In this document: positions 34,943 to 48,800 of the stretch, piece after piece
How positions within the stretch are numbered: position 1 is the stretch's first letter
Layout of the letters: the number at the start of each line of letters is the position of its first letter
NCBI GenBank assembly: GCA_964247055.1
Contig: OZ176056.1
Span: forward strand, 8,308,001 to 8,372,000
DNA from: Paragordius varius
Lineage: Eukaryota > Nematomorpha
Reading direction: 5' to 3'
Length of the DNA: 64,000 nucleotides
Program-made: the position numbers and the translations under genes
The notes under the pieces: generated by a model
Told to the model about the DNA's origin: nothing
What the model saw: only the letters and a program-made list of their open reading frames with translations
Database searches by the model: none

Positions 34943-37174
34943 TATATATATGACAGATATTTAATTTATATATATACATCAATAAATGAAATTTGACAAA
35001 TTATTTTTCAAATTTTGGATTACAAAATTTTGATGAACAACGGAAATAAGCACACAGAAAAAATATCCCGATAAAAATATATTCCTTTAAAACTTATACG
35101 GATTCTCTCGGTGTTTTTGGTTTTCGGTTTTGTGGGTCATTTAAGAAAACTGATTCATTTTTTTTCAATATATATACACAAGATTATCCTCTAAGAGAGT
35201 ATGCTAGAAAACGAGATTAAAATGCAAATTTAAATTTTACTAGAAATTTAAGTCAGGCCAAATTTTTTTTGAACCATTTAAGATATAATAAAAACCTCTT
35301 TTTTATAATACTATATAGCGGGGAAGTTTTTCATTTGAGAATTCGGATTTTAAAGATTCGTTAGTTAGCAGCAATTTTATTCGCATTAATAAAAAAATAC
35401 AAATGGCTCTAAAATATCACACCATATAAACGACACATAAAAAAGGTATACCATGCAGATCTGATGATTTATGAATGTCATTTATTCAATCTTCAACGTT
35501 ACAAGCGAAAGAGACTTCTATTGTCTTTATTGCATTAAAAGGGAATTTTTATATTTAAATTGTATCTATCTATATTGCTATGAATAAACGCATTTAAATA
35601 ATATAGATCTTTTTTAGGCATATCAATGGCATTTCTGGTGATTCAAATAAATTCAATTCTTTTATTTTTAACACTTCAATACATTTTCGTTTTTTCTCTG
35701 CGATGACATTTTGAGTTAATTTGTAACCACAGAGCATAAAATAATAATCACACTCTTCTGCTGTATTAAACAGACATAGAATTTGTTTTTTAACTTTTTA
35801 AAATAGCTTTCAAACATGATTAAAACAAACAGCTGATATAATAATAATTAAAAAAATTTGCTAGTAAATTGCAATTTGTTATTTTTTATCCATGAAATAC
35901 AGTTGTTTGAGTGCTTTACATATAATTTAAAAAGATATAGAGAAAAATGGGGTTATTTTTCAGATATTTTAATTTTAAATGTTTTCAAGGTATAAAATTA
36001 CCCCAAACGATTATGTAGTTTTAAGCTGGGTTTTAAAAATCGGTCCTGCGTGACGCATCCAATCAATTTTTTCAAATTTATATAAATATCTACTTCCTCA
36101 ACAAAGTTTCAATTTGAGTTTATTTGCCATATAGAACCATCCACATTTCTTTAAATATCTGCTTATTTATTTTAGTGACAACATATCTATTTTCTATTTA
36201 CTACATTTGATAACAGTAATTAATTTGAGCAATTTATTTAGGGATACTATATTCTATAAATGATGAGTGGTGCAATAAAACGATAATTTTTATAAATCAA
36301 AATCCTTCGTTGAAGTGAGCCTTGAATTATCCAAAATTTGAGGACTCGGTTGGATTACAATCTAATTGACATATTCTATCATGACATTTAAATTGACAAG
36401 CTCCTAAATATATATATATATATATATATAGAAAAAATTTTAAATGCTTTTTAATATAAATATTATAAATAATTTGCAATTAAATTTTTTCTAAACTCTA
36501 AAATCAGAATTTGGGTTTTAATACGTTTTTTTATATTCTATTATATTAACTTCGTAATTTTGATAAACATAATTAAGCACTAAGCTTTTTTAAATAAAAT
36601 GTTTAATTGATCTTTTACGATAAATTAGTTATTCCTAAATGAGGAATTGTACACGTGGACACCAATAACTAAAATAATAAAAACTACACAATTTTTCATT
36701 ATATTTTTGAGAGCCCTAACAGAACGAACCTTTTCATATTCAAAAGATAAGATTTAATACTACTTTCTTTAAAAAATATAAATTGTAAATTGTGGTTTTA
36801 AATTACCCCCAAATAACGCTATAAAAATTAAAAGAGTCGCTTTGAGTTTATATAAAACAAAATATTATCATTTATTTACTTTTTATAGAATACCAATATG
36901 TTATATTTATTATATAATTTCATAGGTTTGTAGGTATTATGTAATTTTAAGAGAAAAAAAGGAATTTAATTAATTTCATCTTTCCAATATCTGTTAAATA
37001 TTATATATTATAAATTAATTAAACTATTAAAAAATTTATATATTTTTTTTATAAAAAAAGCGTTATGGTGTGGATATATGCCCATGTTTTCCCCACTCAG
37101 GTCCTTATGTAAAGTTTTTTAAAGAAAGGGTTTATAATTTTTAAATATAGCATTTATAAAATAAAAATAAAACA

Positions 37175-37351
37175 TTATTTACTTAGGAAAAAGGATGTTG
37201 CCAGTTCCACCAAAATTCCCATAGCGATAAAAATAAAAGTTAAAAGATAATTTTGGAATTCCATTTTAAAAATGTTGGATAGACGCAAGAAAGGTTTTTC
37301 AGACAGAATTTGTTTAAAAACCCAAGTTGACACAATTAACAAGACACATTT
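37175..37351 (-). CDS. Unidentified membrane-type ORF, possible terminal exon
   Basis: 58 codons ending TAA on the minus strand: VSTWVFKQILSEKPFLRLSN, then MEFQNYLLTFIFIAMGILVE and LATSFFLSK. There is one clear hydrophobic segment and unusually rich codon use for the region. In the same frame, upstream of an in-frame TAA at 37,352-37,354, a further 13 codons (DYSISHTIPNLLA) follow an acceptor-like tttgtttag. This looks like an exon broken by one stop codon, or a relic. Family not recognised. Confidence 0.3.
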   Translation of the reverse strand, partial: KCVLLIVSTWVFKQILSEKPFLRLSNIFKMEFQNYLLTFIFIAMGILVELATSFFLSK

Positions 37352-38706
37352 TTAGGCCAACAAGTTTGGAATAGTGTGTGAAATGCTGTAATCATCTAAA
37401 CAAATAAAAACGTTTCAAAATTTCAACAAGCTAGTAATTGATATGTAGGGTACTAGGTAATTTGAAATATTATATAGCATTTTAACGATTTTAACGTTAA
37501 TATAAATACTAGGGTTTTGGTAGTGTTTATGACAAACTAAATTTTAAACGAAGCGAGGGTTATTCGACAATTCGATGGGTTGAAATCCACATAAAAGTGG
37601 AATACGCAAGCCAAATGCGCCAACTGCTAAAAATTGCGATATTTAAAAATCTAACAATAATTAAAAAATTGTCACATTTTGTTAAAAAAATTAATTCAAC
37701 GGAAACTTAAGCCAATATGTATAATTTTTGCCCCAAATATTACATACATTGTCAATTACAAATGCCCTACATGCACGTTAATGAGAAATAATATAAAAAA
37801 TAAAACAACCACAATCCTCATATATAATCATTTAATCCGATATTTTTAGAAATTGATAAATATATCTTTTTTATTTAATTTAAAATAAGGATTTAAAAAT
37901 TTATAAAATAAAAAAATAAACCAAGCTTTTCGGACATATGCATATATCATTTATATAATTGTAATTATTTATTTCTAATACTATATATAAAAAGATAACA
38001 TTTTGAGGCGTGCAATATTTGCAGAAAGTTTAACAAATCAACTGTTTGGCGCATTTTGCCTTCTTTTATGGCGTATGTTCTAAAAATTTTTAACTATGAT
38101 ATATTCCATTTATCATATAAAACTACTAAAAACAGGAAAAGGACCATTTCAAACCAATAGAGTAAACTGATTAAAGCACGATAACGAAAACTAAATTTCC
38201 TAAAAGGTCTTTGTACTTTTTTTTAAAACAATAAGAAAAAAAAGAATTTTACAAAAATAAAATTTTAGTAAAAATTGAAAGGAATTATTTTAAACCAATA
38301 GAGTAAACTGATTAAAACACGATAGCATATATTTAAGCAGTTTAGAGTAAAATATACTTTACAAAAGCATTGTTTAATTTATTAAGCAATAATTTTTATT
38401 AGTTAAAGTAATGCTGTATGATTATATTTACAAACTACCAAAATATTTCTCAAATGACATCTTTTACCAATTGATTACATTTAAAAAGTAATCAATAACA
38501 TTGGAATTTAAATTAATAATACGGCTATGATTACAGAAATAAAAAAAATATTTGGAGATATTAAATCACTTTTTTTGTGGCAATATTTATACCATTTAAT
38601 CTTTTGTGAAAAGCTGAATCAAATTTTATAAAATATATTTGGACTTATATACTCGTTTTGTGTTGCAAAATATAAAAATCGAGATGTAATTTAATATGAT
38701 CGATTT

Positions 38707-38975
38707 TACAGTAAAAATTCATTATGCAGACATAATGTATACATATAATGACAATTTTTTTGTAAAAGACATTATTTTTAAACCTTAATTTATCCTATAA
38801 AAAGCATTTTATTAAAATAATTACACAATTGATTGTGTTACCAATTTACACTTTTATAATTTATAGTTTCAAACAAGTTATATTCAAAAAAGATTAATAA
38901 AGTATAGTTGTCTTTAAAAAAAAAATTGTCATTATATTTTCACTTTATGTCCGTATAATTTCAATTTTTACTGTA
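38707..38975. mobile_element. Family A (Tc1/mariner-like) MITE
   Basis: Left end tacagtaaaaattcattatg, right end tttcaatttttactgta, with TA at both ends. The right arm also has tttatgtccgtataatttca. Intact right terminus, diverged left terminus. Confidence 0.8.
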
Positions 38976-39636
38976 CATTCTAACTTTGTGTTCAGTTTAT
39001 ATAATAAAACTGCGTTTACAAATAAAATCTTAAAATGTATATATCATTTCTAAGTTTATTATCAATAACAATTTTTACTATGAGGATGAGTATATGTCTT
39101 CTTTTAGAATTTGAAAAAATTGTTAAACCTTTTGTCATAAATAATACACCATATTTAAAATTAAATGGGCTAAAATTAATTGCATTAATTTTTTTCAGAG
39201 TATCTAACCTCCACCTATTCAAAAATTATAAAATCAAGAAATTTTAAAATATAAGTTATGAGAGAATTCAATATAAACTTGAAGTCAAAAATTAACTATT
39301 GAGACAAAAAGAGCATCAAAGTTATTACTGGCCATAATATTCATTTTTTTTAAAAAAAACCCTAGAGATTTAAGGGACCCACATGGCTTCATTTATATTT
39401 ATAACGACTCAATGATTTCCAACAACCATACTGGTTTAAAACTTTATTGGTGAACGGTCCACGGGTTACCGTTTTTAAAATCTGATTTTTTGATTTTATT
39501 ATGACTTAGCTTTAAAGTTTAGATGTAAAATGTTTGTAGGTTTGACATTTATTTTTCATCAATAATCTGAAAGGGTTTATATTTCTTCTCTACGTTGTGA
39601 AAAAATTAGTATTTTGGTTTTATAACGTATATGCCC

Positions 39637-39644
39637 TATAAATA
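39637..39644 (+). promoter_or_regulatory. TATA box of M13-like copy A
   Basis: TATAAATA within ccctataaataggcat, 227 bp before the candidate ATG at 39,864. The second gene copy has the same ccctataaatagg at 52,616-52,627, 225 bp before the matching ATG. Conserved sequence and spacing support a core promoter. Confidence 0.5.
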
Positions 39645-39863
39645 GGCATTTATGTTTTGCAAATGTTTATAGACTATTTTTGTTTAAATTAAATATCTTG
39701 TTTTGATAGATGAAACCACTAGTAACCAGTTCAACAAGACTAATTTAAATATGAATGTTTTTTAGATACTAAGGCTAAATATAACCTAAGATATTATTAA
39801 AACCAGTTAGACATTTTTTAAATTTAATAATTTTATTTTCTTAATTTAGTTCAAATTTTTACC

Positions 39864-42771
39864 ATGTTTTTATTGATTACATTCTGCATTTGTTGTGTAA
39901 CGATGATGGGATCATCAAGTTTAATATTAATTTGGCTAAAATATAATTTCCTTTTTTAATCAAATTTTTTTATTGTATAGCGGAATACGGGTCAGGCCAA
40001 AAAAATGGTATTTTATTTTGTCATACTTTACGTTTAAATAAAATTAAATTTTGAATATTAAAAATATAAAAATAGTTTAGGTTTGTTTAATTGTACATTT
40101 GTAATAAAAAATATACAGTGAAAAAATTATACGGACAAAACGCAAAAATATAAAGACAGGCATTTTTTTTAAAAAACAACCAATTTTTAAAACTTGATTT
40201 TTTTGAATATAACCTATCTTTTTGGCTCGCAAATTAAAAAATATAGATATATATTTGAAAATTGTAATCATATATTTTATGTAGAAAATTGGAAGTTATT
40301 CTTCAAAAAAATTGTCTTTATTTTACGTTTTGTCCGTATAAATTCAATTTTTACTGTATTATCAACTTGTTCGGTATCGGAGGCGAAAATTTTAAGCTTA
40401 GAAACATAATATTATTATATAATTTGTATACATAAATACTGATTAACCAATTCAACTTGATTATGATAGAAATACATCATCATGATATTAAACCAAATTT
40501 AAAATTATATGCTCTATGGTCTTTTAAGGCGCATTTTAATAAAACAATATGGTTAATAAATGGTTATTCCAAATTTTTTACCGAAACTAATTATAAATAG
40601 TTAAAAAAATGCCATATGAAATATCAAAATTGATATATTTAAGTTTGGCATTTAATATATTTTTATAATTAATTCTTAATGGGATTTTATAAAAAGCAAT
40701 TCCAGCATTCACAAAACTTGTAAACTTTTCTTAAAAAACCTTATAAGGTATTATCTCATAAATATTCAATGATCAAGTGTTAAAAAAGCATGATGTATCT
40801 TTTTGCTAAACGTCATTATTCGGAAAATCAAGTCATTATCAATACATATTTTATATCAAATAATTTAAAATGATCTATTAAAGAACAAACTATTTCATAT
40901 TCTGACTTTGAAAAACTTCATAATTTTTATATCTATAATTACCCAATATCGAAAATTTTTAGAGACAAGGAAACAATGTTATGATTTTATGTTAGAAGAA
41001 TGCTCCAAAATTCCACGAAAGATTGAAATAACAACAGATCAATCCAAAACTCGCAGTCAGTTGGAAATAGTTTTAGGTTAAAAGCTAAAAGTTTATTCAG
41101 AAATAATTTAACTATCTAATCTACTATGAAATCAAATTCTAAACATTTTTTGATTAAGAAAACCGAAACAATGAAACAGTTAGAATGGTGGAGGAAATAT
41201 ATGGAGCTGTTGATGCATACTTTGTCAACCAAATGACAAAATTGTATAAATCTTGTCTAAATTATCACAATACGCTTCCAAATAAAACGAGAGAACAATT
41301 GTATTTGGAATTGAGATCTGCCATGCAACAGAAATTTCAAACTGGCTTATATACCAAAATTAACAATAGTAATACGTATGCTAGAGAAACAGTCTTGAGC
41401 TCATTGAAAAATTTGTTGGTTAAGTCTGATGTCACTTTTCCCCTGTTGTATAGGTTTGAATACGATGAAAGGTATAGATAATTACAGTAAAAATTGAAAT
41501 TATACGGACAAAGCGTTAATTTATAAAGACAAATGTTTTTTTCTAACATACAACCATACTTTTTAGGGCTTAAATTTATTAAATCATTTTTTAATATATT
41601 ACAAAGTATAAAATGGAGATATATAAAGTTAATAATGTTTTTATATAAGAAAAATAGAATTAGTATGGTTATTTTTCTTCCGTAAAAAAATATTTGTCTT
41701 TATATTTTGTTTTGCTTCGTATCATTTTAAATTAAATACGAAATATTTAATGTATTTTCAGAATTAGATTTAGATTGAAAAGGAAAAGTTTTTAGAATCC
41801 GAAAAAATTTAGAAGTTATAAGCGGAAAAAATCTATATATATAAGATGCGCAAACAATATCCTCCTTTTTTCATTTTTGTTTCTTATAAATAGTTTTGAG
41901 ACGGCTATATCGATTAAAAGTATTTTGTCTACAATTTATAATCGATTGTTAATTATAGTTTCGGATTTAAAAAACTCCTCTAATTTGTAAATATCAATAT
42001 GGGTAATACAGGAGAAATGGCTGATTTTCAAGCTTTTCATAATTAGTTTTTTTGGTTTATTTTAACCGTCTATTATAAAAATCAAACCTATATATAGTAA
42101 AATTTTATTATTATTCTTTGTTGATATTAGAACTGAGAAGCTTAACATTACAGATATATTGTTGAGAACCGTGAAAGCTGATCAAAAGTTTCTTGGAAAT
42201 CGAAAAATCATGTTTCTAAAATTGTACACTGATATCCTGGGGGGTAATCCCTTACACAAAAGTGTTATGAGTCAAATGTTTGATGAATATTATCAACCGC
42301 AATAGGTCTGTACCATTGGATTTTTATCTCTAACAGTAAATTAACATATTATTTAACGGTAGTTTTTATTCAGATTTTTTTACTAAATGATTTATGTATT
42401 CTACAAATTTTATGAAAAGGGGAAGGATATGAGAAAAATAAGGTGATATGCCAAATCAGGGGTGTCTTTTTACGGGGGACACCGTTAGAAATTTGAATAT
42501 TTTAAAGAAGCCAAATTTTTATTTGGGCTTACATTTATATATCAAAAATTAAATTTATACTTTAGAGTCCGTATAATGAAACATCTATCGAACGAATACA
42601 GGAAATATTTCAAGTACCTAACTCTTATATTCAATATTAATAATTACTTTTTATTATTTTCATGTTAATTTTTTTATTTAGGCAATATTAAAATTTTGAT
42701 GAGATACCCTCTAAAATAAAAAAAGATTTTATATTTTTGAAATGTAAATTGAGACAAACACACTTTTTTAA

Positions 42772-42811
<40 letters not shown>

Positions 42812-45800
42812 AAAAAAATTAAATTTTTATGTTTTGTCTTAAAAATTTAATTTGTTTGTACCAATCAGGGTATAGATATCCGACAAATAATATGGGACAG
42901 AGGGAACTATTTGGGCTTAAATATGGAAAACGATCCTATCAACTTTCAAGCAATGAATATGTCTTACACTGAGTTTTTAGGTGGCTTTTTTCAAAAATAC
43001 ATGGCCAACTCCACGACCATTGGGTAGGTTTTTTAGAATTTCACAAAAAAATTAGTGCTAATATCTTAACTTTGAATTTTTCAAATAATTTTTTCCACGG
43101 GCCTTATTTGAAGTATTAAGGACATTAATAAATATTTCATAAAATTTAAATCATATTCTAATTTGGTTAAACTTAATCAAGTCAAGAAATGTTGATTTTA
43201 ATATTTAGGCATATAATAACAATTTTTTTGCCGATATCATAAGTCACGAAATGATGAGTGCTGCAAACACCCCTGATCATAAAAATTTAACTTATAAAAA
43301 TTTTTTTAACATAATTTTAGAAGATTGTATAATTAAAGTGTATAATAAAATGGTTATTTTATAATAATCTATGAAATAATCTCAAAATTATCACTAGGAA
43401 AAATAACACGAATAAATTGTTGCAATCTTTTAAACTGTCGTGGTCTAGTATAATCTATAAATCTTATGGTAATACTAAGATATAGTATGGCCAATTGGTA
43501 ATACATTACCGTATATTAAAACAAATTTTCTCCATAAAAAACACTTGATTACAACACATTCATTTTAGTCCGTCGATGTTTATCATTAAATATTTCGTAA
43601 AATATGGAAAAAATTATAACCATGGCAAAAGTTTGCACTTATATAACATTAATGAACCAAAATATAAAAACCAATTTAAAATACTTGATATTACTTATTA
43701 GGATTAAAACCTAAAGGTAAAAATTTAGCCAACATAACATGTGGGCATAAGCTAAATATAAAAATAATTCAAAATATACCACTTTTTCTGTTTATATCAA
43801 TGTTAAAATTAATTTCAATAAAAATACACTTAATTTTGGCTTTAAAACAAATAATCACGATATTTTGCAAATATTTTGTAAAATAAAATGGCGTCCAAGT
43901 CGTTTGATACGAAACCTTTCTTTTCAAAACTAAATTTATTTTGGTATTTTGGCGTATTTATATAAGGATAGAAGCATACACTTAATTGGACCCGTTTCTT
44001 TCTGTAGTTTTTAAATATATGAACATATGTATAGGGTATTCGAATACCCCAATTAAAATCGAGTGTAAACACTAATGTTGTAGGATAGAATTGTTTAATT
44101 TTACCAATGGTCAACATAAATGGCACACTTAAATTCCATTTATTTATAAAAGTAATAAGCCAGTGACTTCCATTTTTTTAATATATTTTTTGTTCCATAT
44201 CCATAAAAACTTAGATTTTTGCATGATTTCTTATACACGCTGACAGCTAATAATATAGCTGTCGACCTGTTACCAGAATACACTAATTCCCAACAAATGT
44301 TTGATCCAAGTTACAGATATTTCAGGAATCTGACGGTGAATGAAAAATGTATTTACACAATGATCTCAAATGATTTGTTAACCAACATTAAACATATGCA
44401 ATATCTGAACACTACCTCATTACAAATGGTATATACAGTTAAAACAATAAAAAGTTGGGTTTTCATATACATAATATATGTAAGAAGACAAAAATTAAAA
44501 GACAACCAAATCGTAAATCCAGGGCTTTTTAGCAGGAACTTGGTTTTTTGTTGGGTAACTACAATATTTTAGTAACGCCATTGGTTTAAATTTTAAATTT
44601 TTAGAAGTCAGCCCCGTTCCAGTTTTACCTGCAAAATAATTTGTTTTTTAGTTTAAATTATGTAAATTTGATTATATGATATCATTTTCTCTTAAATATC
44701 TGTCATAATTTAAATTTTTTTGATTAAATACTATTTTATGAAAAATTGATCTTAAGAGCATAACATTTATATATATCTCGTATCCGTTTGAAATCGAATT
44801 ACTATGGTGACTTTATGGCACCTACTTTTAACCCACAATAGAACCACAGACATGATTCTTTACGTAGATTTTATAATACTATAGCTTTAGAACATTTAGC
44901 TTATAAATTGATGAAATAAACTCCTGGTAAAAACTCGTAAACTTTAAAGTCTTATAGCTTAGGAAAAGGAAAAATATGATAAATCTGTCCAGTTTAAGCC
45001 TTCTTATATTTTTTTGGCTCTCCTAAAATAAAAAGTTTTTATTTTAAATATTTTCTGAATCAAAACCATACTACATTAACCCTTTAGGGAAAAAACGAGC
45101 CACACAATATATTGATGATAATCCAACCGTAGCCCACAGGCTGCATGAGGCACTCAAATAATGATTTTCCAAAAATAAAAAAATTACTCATATAAGGTTA
45201 CAAGCGAAACATCTTGTAGCTTTAACTATATAATGAAGAATATTTTGATTTTATTTTTATTATTATAATATAAATACTATAAAAGATTATTTAATGAAAA
45301 GTCGGGCTATTAAAATTGAACCAAATCCTGATAAAGGAAGGCCAGAACCGTTAATTTTTAAGGCCCTGACACCGTTTCGGTTTTACAAAACTTTCGGAGC
45401 TACCCGGGTTTTTATTTATTAATTTTAAGGAACCAGACTGATTCGAGTTTTAATGGTCTAAAAGCCACTTTTTGTAAAGCGGCTATTTCGAAGCTCTGGT
45501 AAAAATTAAAAGACAAATATTTTTCAAAAAAACAATTGTTATAATCTGTTTTAATTTGTAACTCATGATATTTTGGGAATAGAGATGTCAGTTTGTTAAT
45601 ACACTTATTATTTATTTATTTTGAATATTGTTAAATAGTTTATGTGGAAAAAATCAAGTTTAAAACAAGATGAGTGGATGCCTTATTAAAATTTGTGTTT
45701 TAGTTTTTACATTATTTTTGTATGTCGATTGATTCCCCATTAATGAATATATTGGATTTTATAATATAGCTAAGAAAATTAGGACTGAGCTAATTGGAAA

Positions 45801-48800
45801 CGGGAGTCTTGTAGGTTATAACCCTAAACTTGGAGGTCTGCGGGTATTTAAAAAAAATTTATAAAATTTTTTATTAATTTTTAAAGTAATAATTTTCTTT
45901 TTTATAATAGTACATTGATTTTTACGACTATCTCCTTAAACATGTGCCGGTAAGAAACATTTTATTTAATAATATATTTTTTCCATATATTTTTGGGAGC
46001 GATGATTTTTCAATATATTTATGTTTTTAGTTGGAATATACGGACAATTTCCATCAAAATTTGTTGCAAATAGAGTTTAGCGGAATACATATCTTTGATT
46101 CCAATTATGTCAGGTATTAGTTTTTAAATATAAACCATCAATTATTATAAAAACTGGGTAAAAGATTGGTTTTGGAAAATTTTTATCAAAATTTTAGCAT
46201 TGAAGGCCCAAAATAATCAAAGGATAGCACAAAAGTGGGAATAATAAGAAAATCGTTTCGTATTACCCTTTTTTTGCTTCAAAAATAAGGGTTGTAGAAG
46301 AAATGGTGTTAGTTCTGGAATTTACTAAATAATATTTTAATTTTTTTTATTTAAAATTTTTTTCGCATACTCTAAATTAACAAAATAAAATACTAAACAA
46401 AAGCATTTAAATGGGTAAAATTCAACTGAAAATATAAATTTAATAAAAATATTTTGAGGGCAGGGGGATTTTTTAAATCCGCTGTTTACAATTTTAATAG
46501 CTTCCAAAATCGATTTATTATGATTCCAAGGCGGTTTTTTGGTTTCCGCTAAAAACGTTGCTGGTTTAGTTTGTCCTTAAAACAAAAATATGTATTAATT
46601 TTTGTCTATAAGATAATTGCTTCATATATAGCCAAGAAATTTATAAAACATTTGCTCTTTAATTAAATTTTTATAAAATTAATAATTCACCTTTCTTCTG
46701 TTAAAATAGGTATCGAGGGCCACGATTTACTCCGAAAATTCTAAGCAATAAACTTATGTAAGAACAGAATAAAAATTGTAATTATACGGACAATACATGT
46801 TACTATAAAGAGAAATATTTTTTTTCCTAAAAGACAACCATAATTTTTGATCTTAATAATTTCATTTAAATATAAATTATTGTTTAAAATCGCAAAGTAT
46901 GAAAATGGCTGGTATAATGGTGAAAAACAATTAATCATATATTTTACAATTGTGTAATAATAGAAATTAGGATTAAAACAGTATGGTTGGGTTGTCTATC
47001 GAAAAAAAAATGTTGTCTGTCTTTCTAAATATTTTTACGTTTTGTCCGTATAGTTTCAGTTTTTACTGTCCGTATATATAAATATATGATGATAGGAATT
47101 ACATTCGTACTGGAGTAGATGTCTTCCAAAGAATGGGTGGGTATTTTTTGAGTTTTTTTGCTTTTATAATTTTTAGTTAGCTAAATTGAAGTATTTTTAA
47201 GCAAAATTTTTAACTTTTTTTCTCATAAATATTTTAGATTTCTTTGAATGCCGTAATGAGACTATTCAAGGTTTTTTCCGTGTGCTATTCAGTGCAACGT
47301 TTAATCGCATATACGAGGTATTAACAACTATTACAATAAAACACAGAATATATAGTTAAAATTTAAATTTATATAATTATAATATATAAATTTAGATTTA
47401 AATGGCATAGCATGTGAATACTGCATTTTATATAAGGATTTTAAATTTATTTCGAGATAACGTTATAAAGTATGTTTTATTACCTTAGGACAAATAAATG
47501 CTAAAATGTTCCACTTGGACTTTTATTAATATTTGATTATAGAAAATTTTTTCTTTACATATCAGTCACTTCTGCAGTTTATCAGTAAAATTTATTTGAG
47601 ATCCCGTTTAAATGTAAATTATTTTTTAGTCAATTGACTTTTTTATTCTTATATCTAAGAATATTTTCTTATTAAAAAGTATTCAACGGCATAATGTTTG
47701 AAGAATATATATAGTAGATCATATATTTTATATTAATATTTTATTCAATAAAATTTAAAATGTAATTAAAATTTTGTTAAAGATATTAAATTTATTTATA
47801 TTATTAGATAAATTATCCTGGTTTAAGTATCGATCCAACCCGAGCACATATTGGAATCGAGGATTTCCAAGATTTTTTTAATGTATAATTTTATTTTCAA
47901 ATCATATTTTTTATAGAAAAAAAACGAAAACCAACCTTATTGCTAACTATGTTTTGTCATTTTAGACGTCATGCGGTGAAGGGAAATTCTCAAGGGCACG
48001 GAATTTGTAAATATTTAATATACTATACATAATATGCTTTACGATCCCTAATGATTTTTAAATTATAACATGGTTTATAAACCAATATTCTGTTCAATAT
48101 GCTCTTGTCTGGTAATAAGCTCCTTAGTTTTTAAATTTAAATCTTTTAAAGTTGATATATATATATAACCTCAGTTTTAATATTTTCGAAAATCGTGGGA
48201 AAATATCAAACATTGTATATTATTGCTAAAAATATGATGTAAAATCAATTAAAATCAGTTAAAATTTTTCTAAAAAAAGTTATAAATGCGCATATTGAGT
48301 TTTAAATATATTATATTATTATTTAAGGGGATTTAAATATATTAATTATATAATATAAAATATTTTTATGTTCATAGAATTTTTACAGTGCTGGCCACGT
48401 CTTTGGAAGTTGCTGAGAGATGTAATTGCATTCCGAATGTTATTGAATATATACCGTGTAATTTAACTACCCATAAAAAATTTAATAATAAATGATTTAA
48501 ATAGCCATAATAGATATATTTGATTAAACCAAATAGTTTTACTTAAGCATTCGAGTCTTAAGTTAATTTTTTAATGTTATTGAACCATTTACCTTTAAAA
48601 TTTAGTTTTGTGATTAATTCTTGTTAAGATCAAAAATGTATATATTTGCTTAAGAAATTCGGTATATAAATTTATAGTTAATTATTTCATTAAACACTCC
48701 ATTACCTTTTGGGGCAGTTATAGCCCACAGCTATTTAAAAAGTAGTTAAAGTGTTTGGACCGAATTTTAAATACTTTCTTAGCCTTTGAAACGCATTATA

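Larger units (their letters stand above)
34943..39636. other. Gene-poor interval
   Basis: No recognised gene. It contains a coding-like minus-strand ORF at 37,175-37,351 (separate entry), an (AT)n tract at 36,410-36,431 and a family A element at 38,707-38,975. A block at 35,700-35,740 (gcgatgacattttgagttaa) resembles 18,122 and 51,740, a dispersed repeat. Confidence 0.4.

Noticed and set aside
43842-44126. 94-codon minus-strand ORF
   Set aside because: It lies within a dispersed repeat shared with 19,830-20,400, where the frame is not open, and inside an intron of copy A.
45775-45780. One-base deletion in exon 8 of copy A relative to copy B
   Set aside because: Using the AG five bases downstream (45,774) as acceptor keeps the frame without invoking a frameshift.
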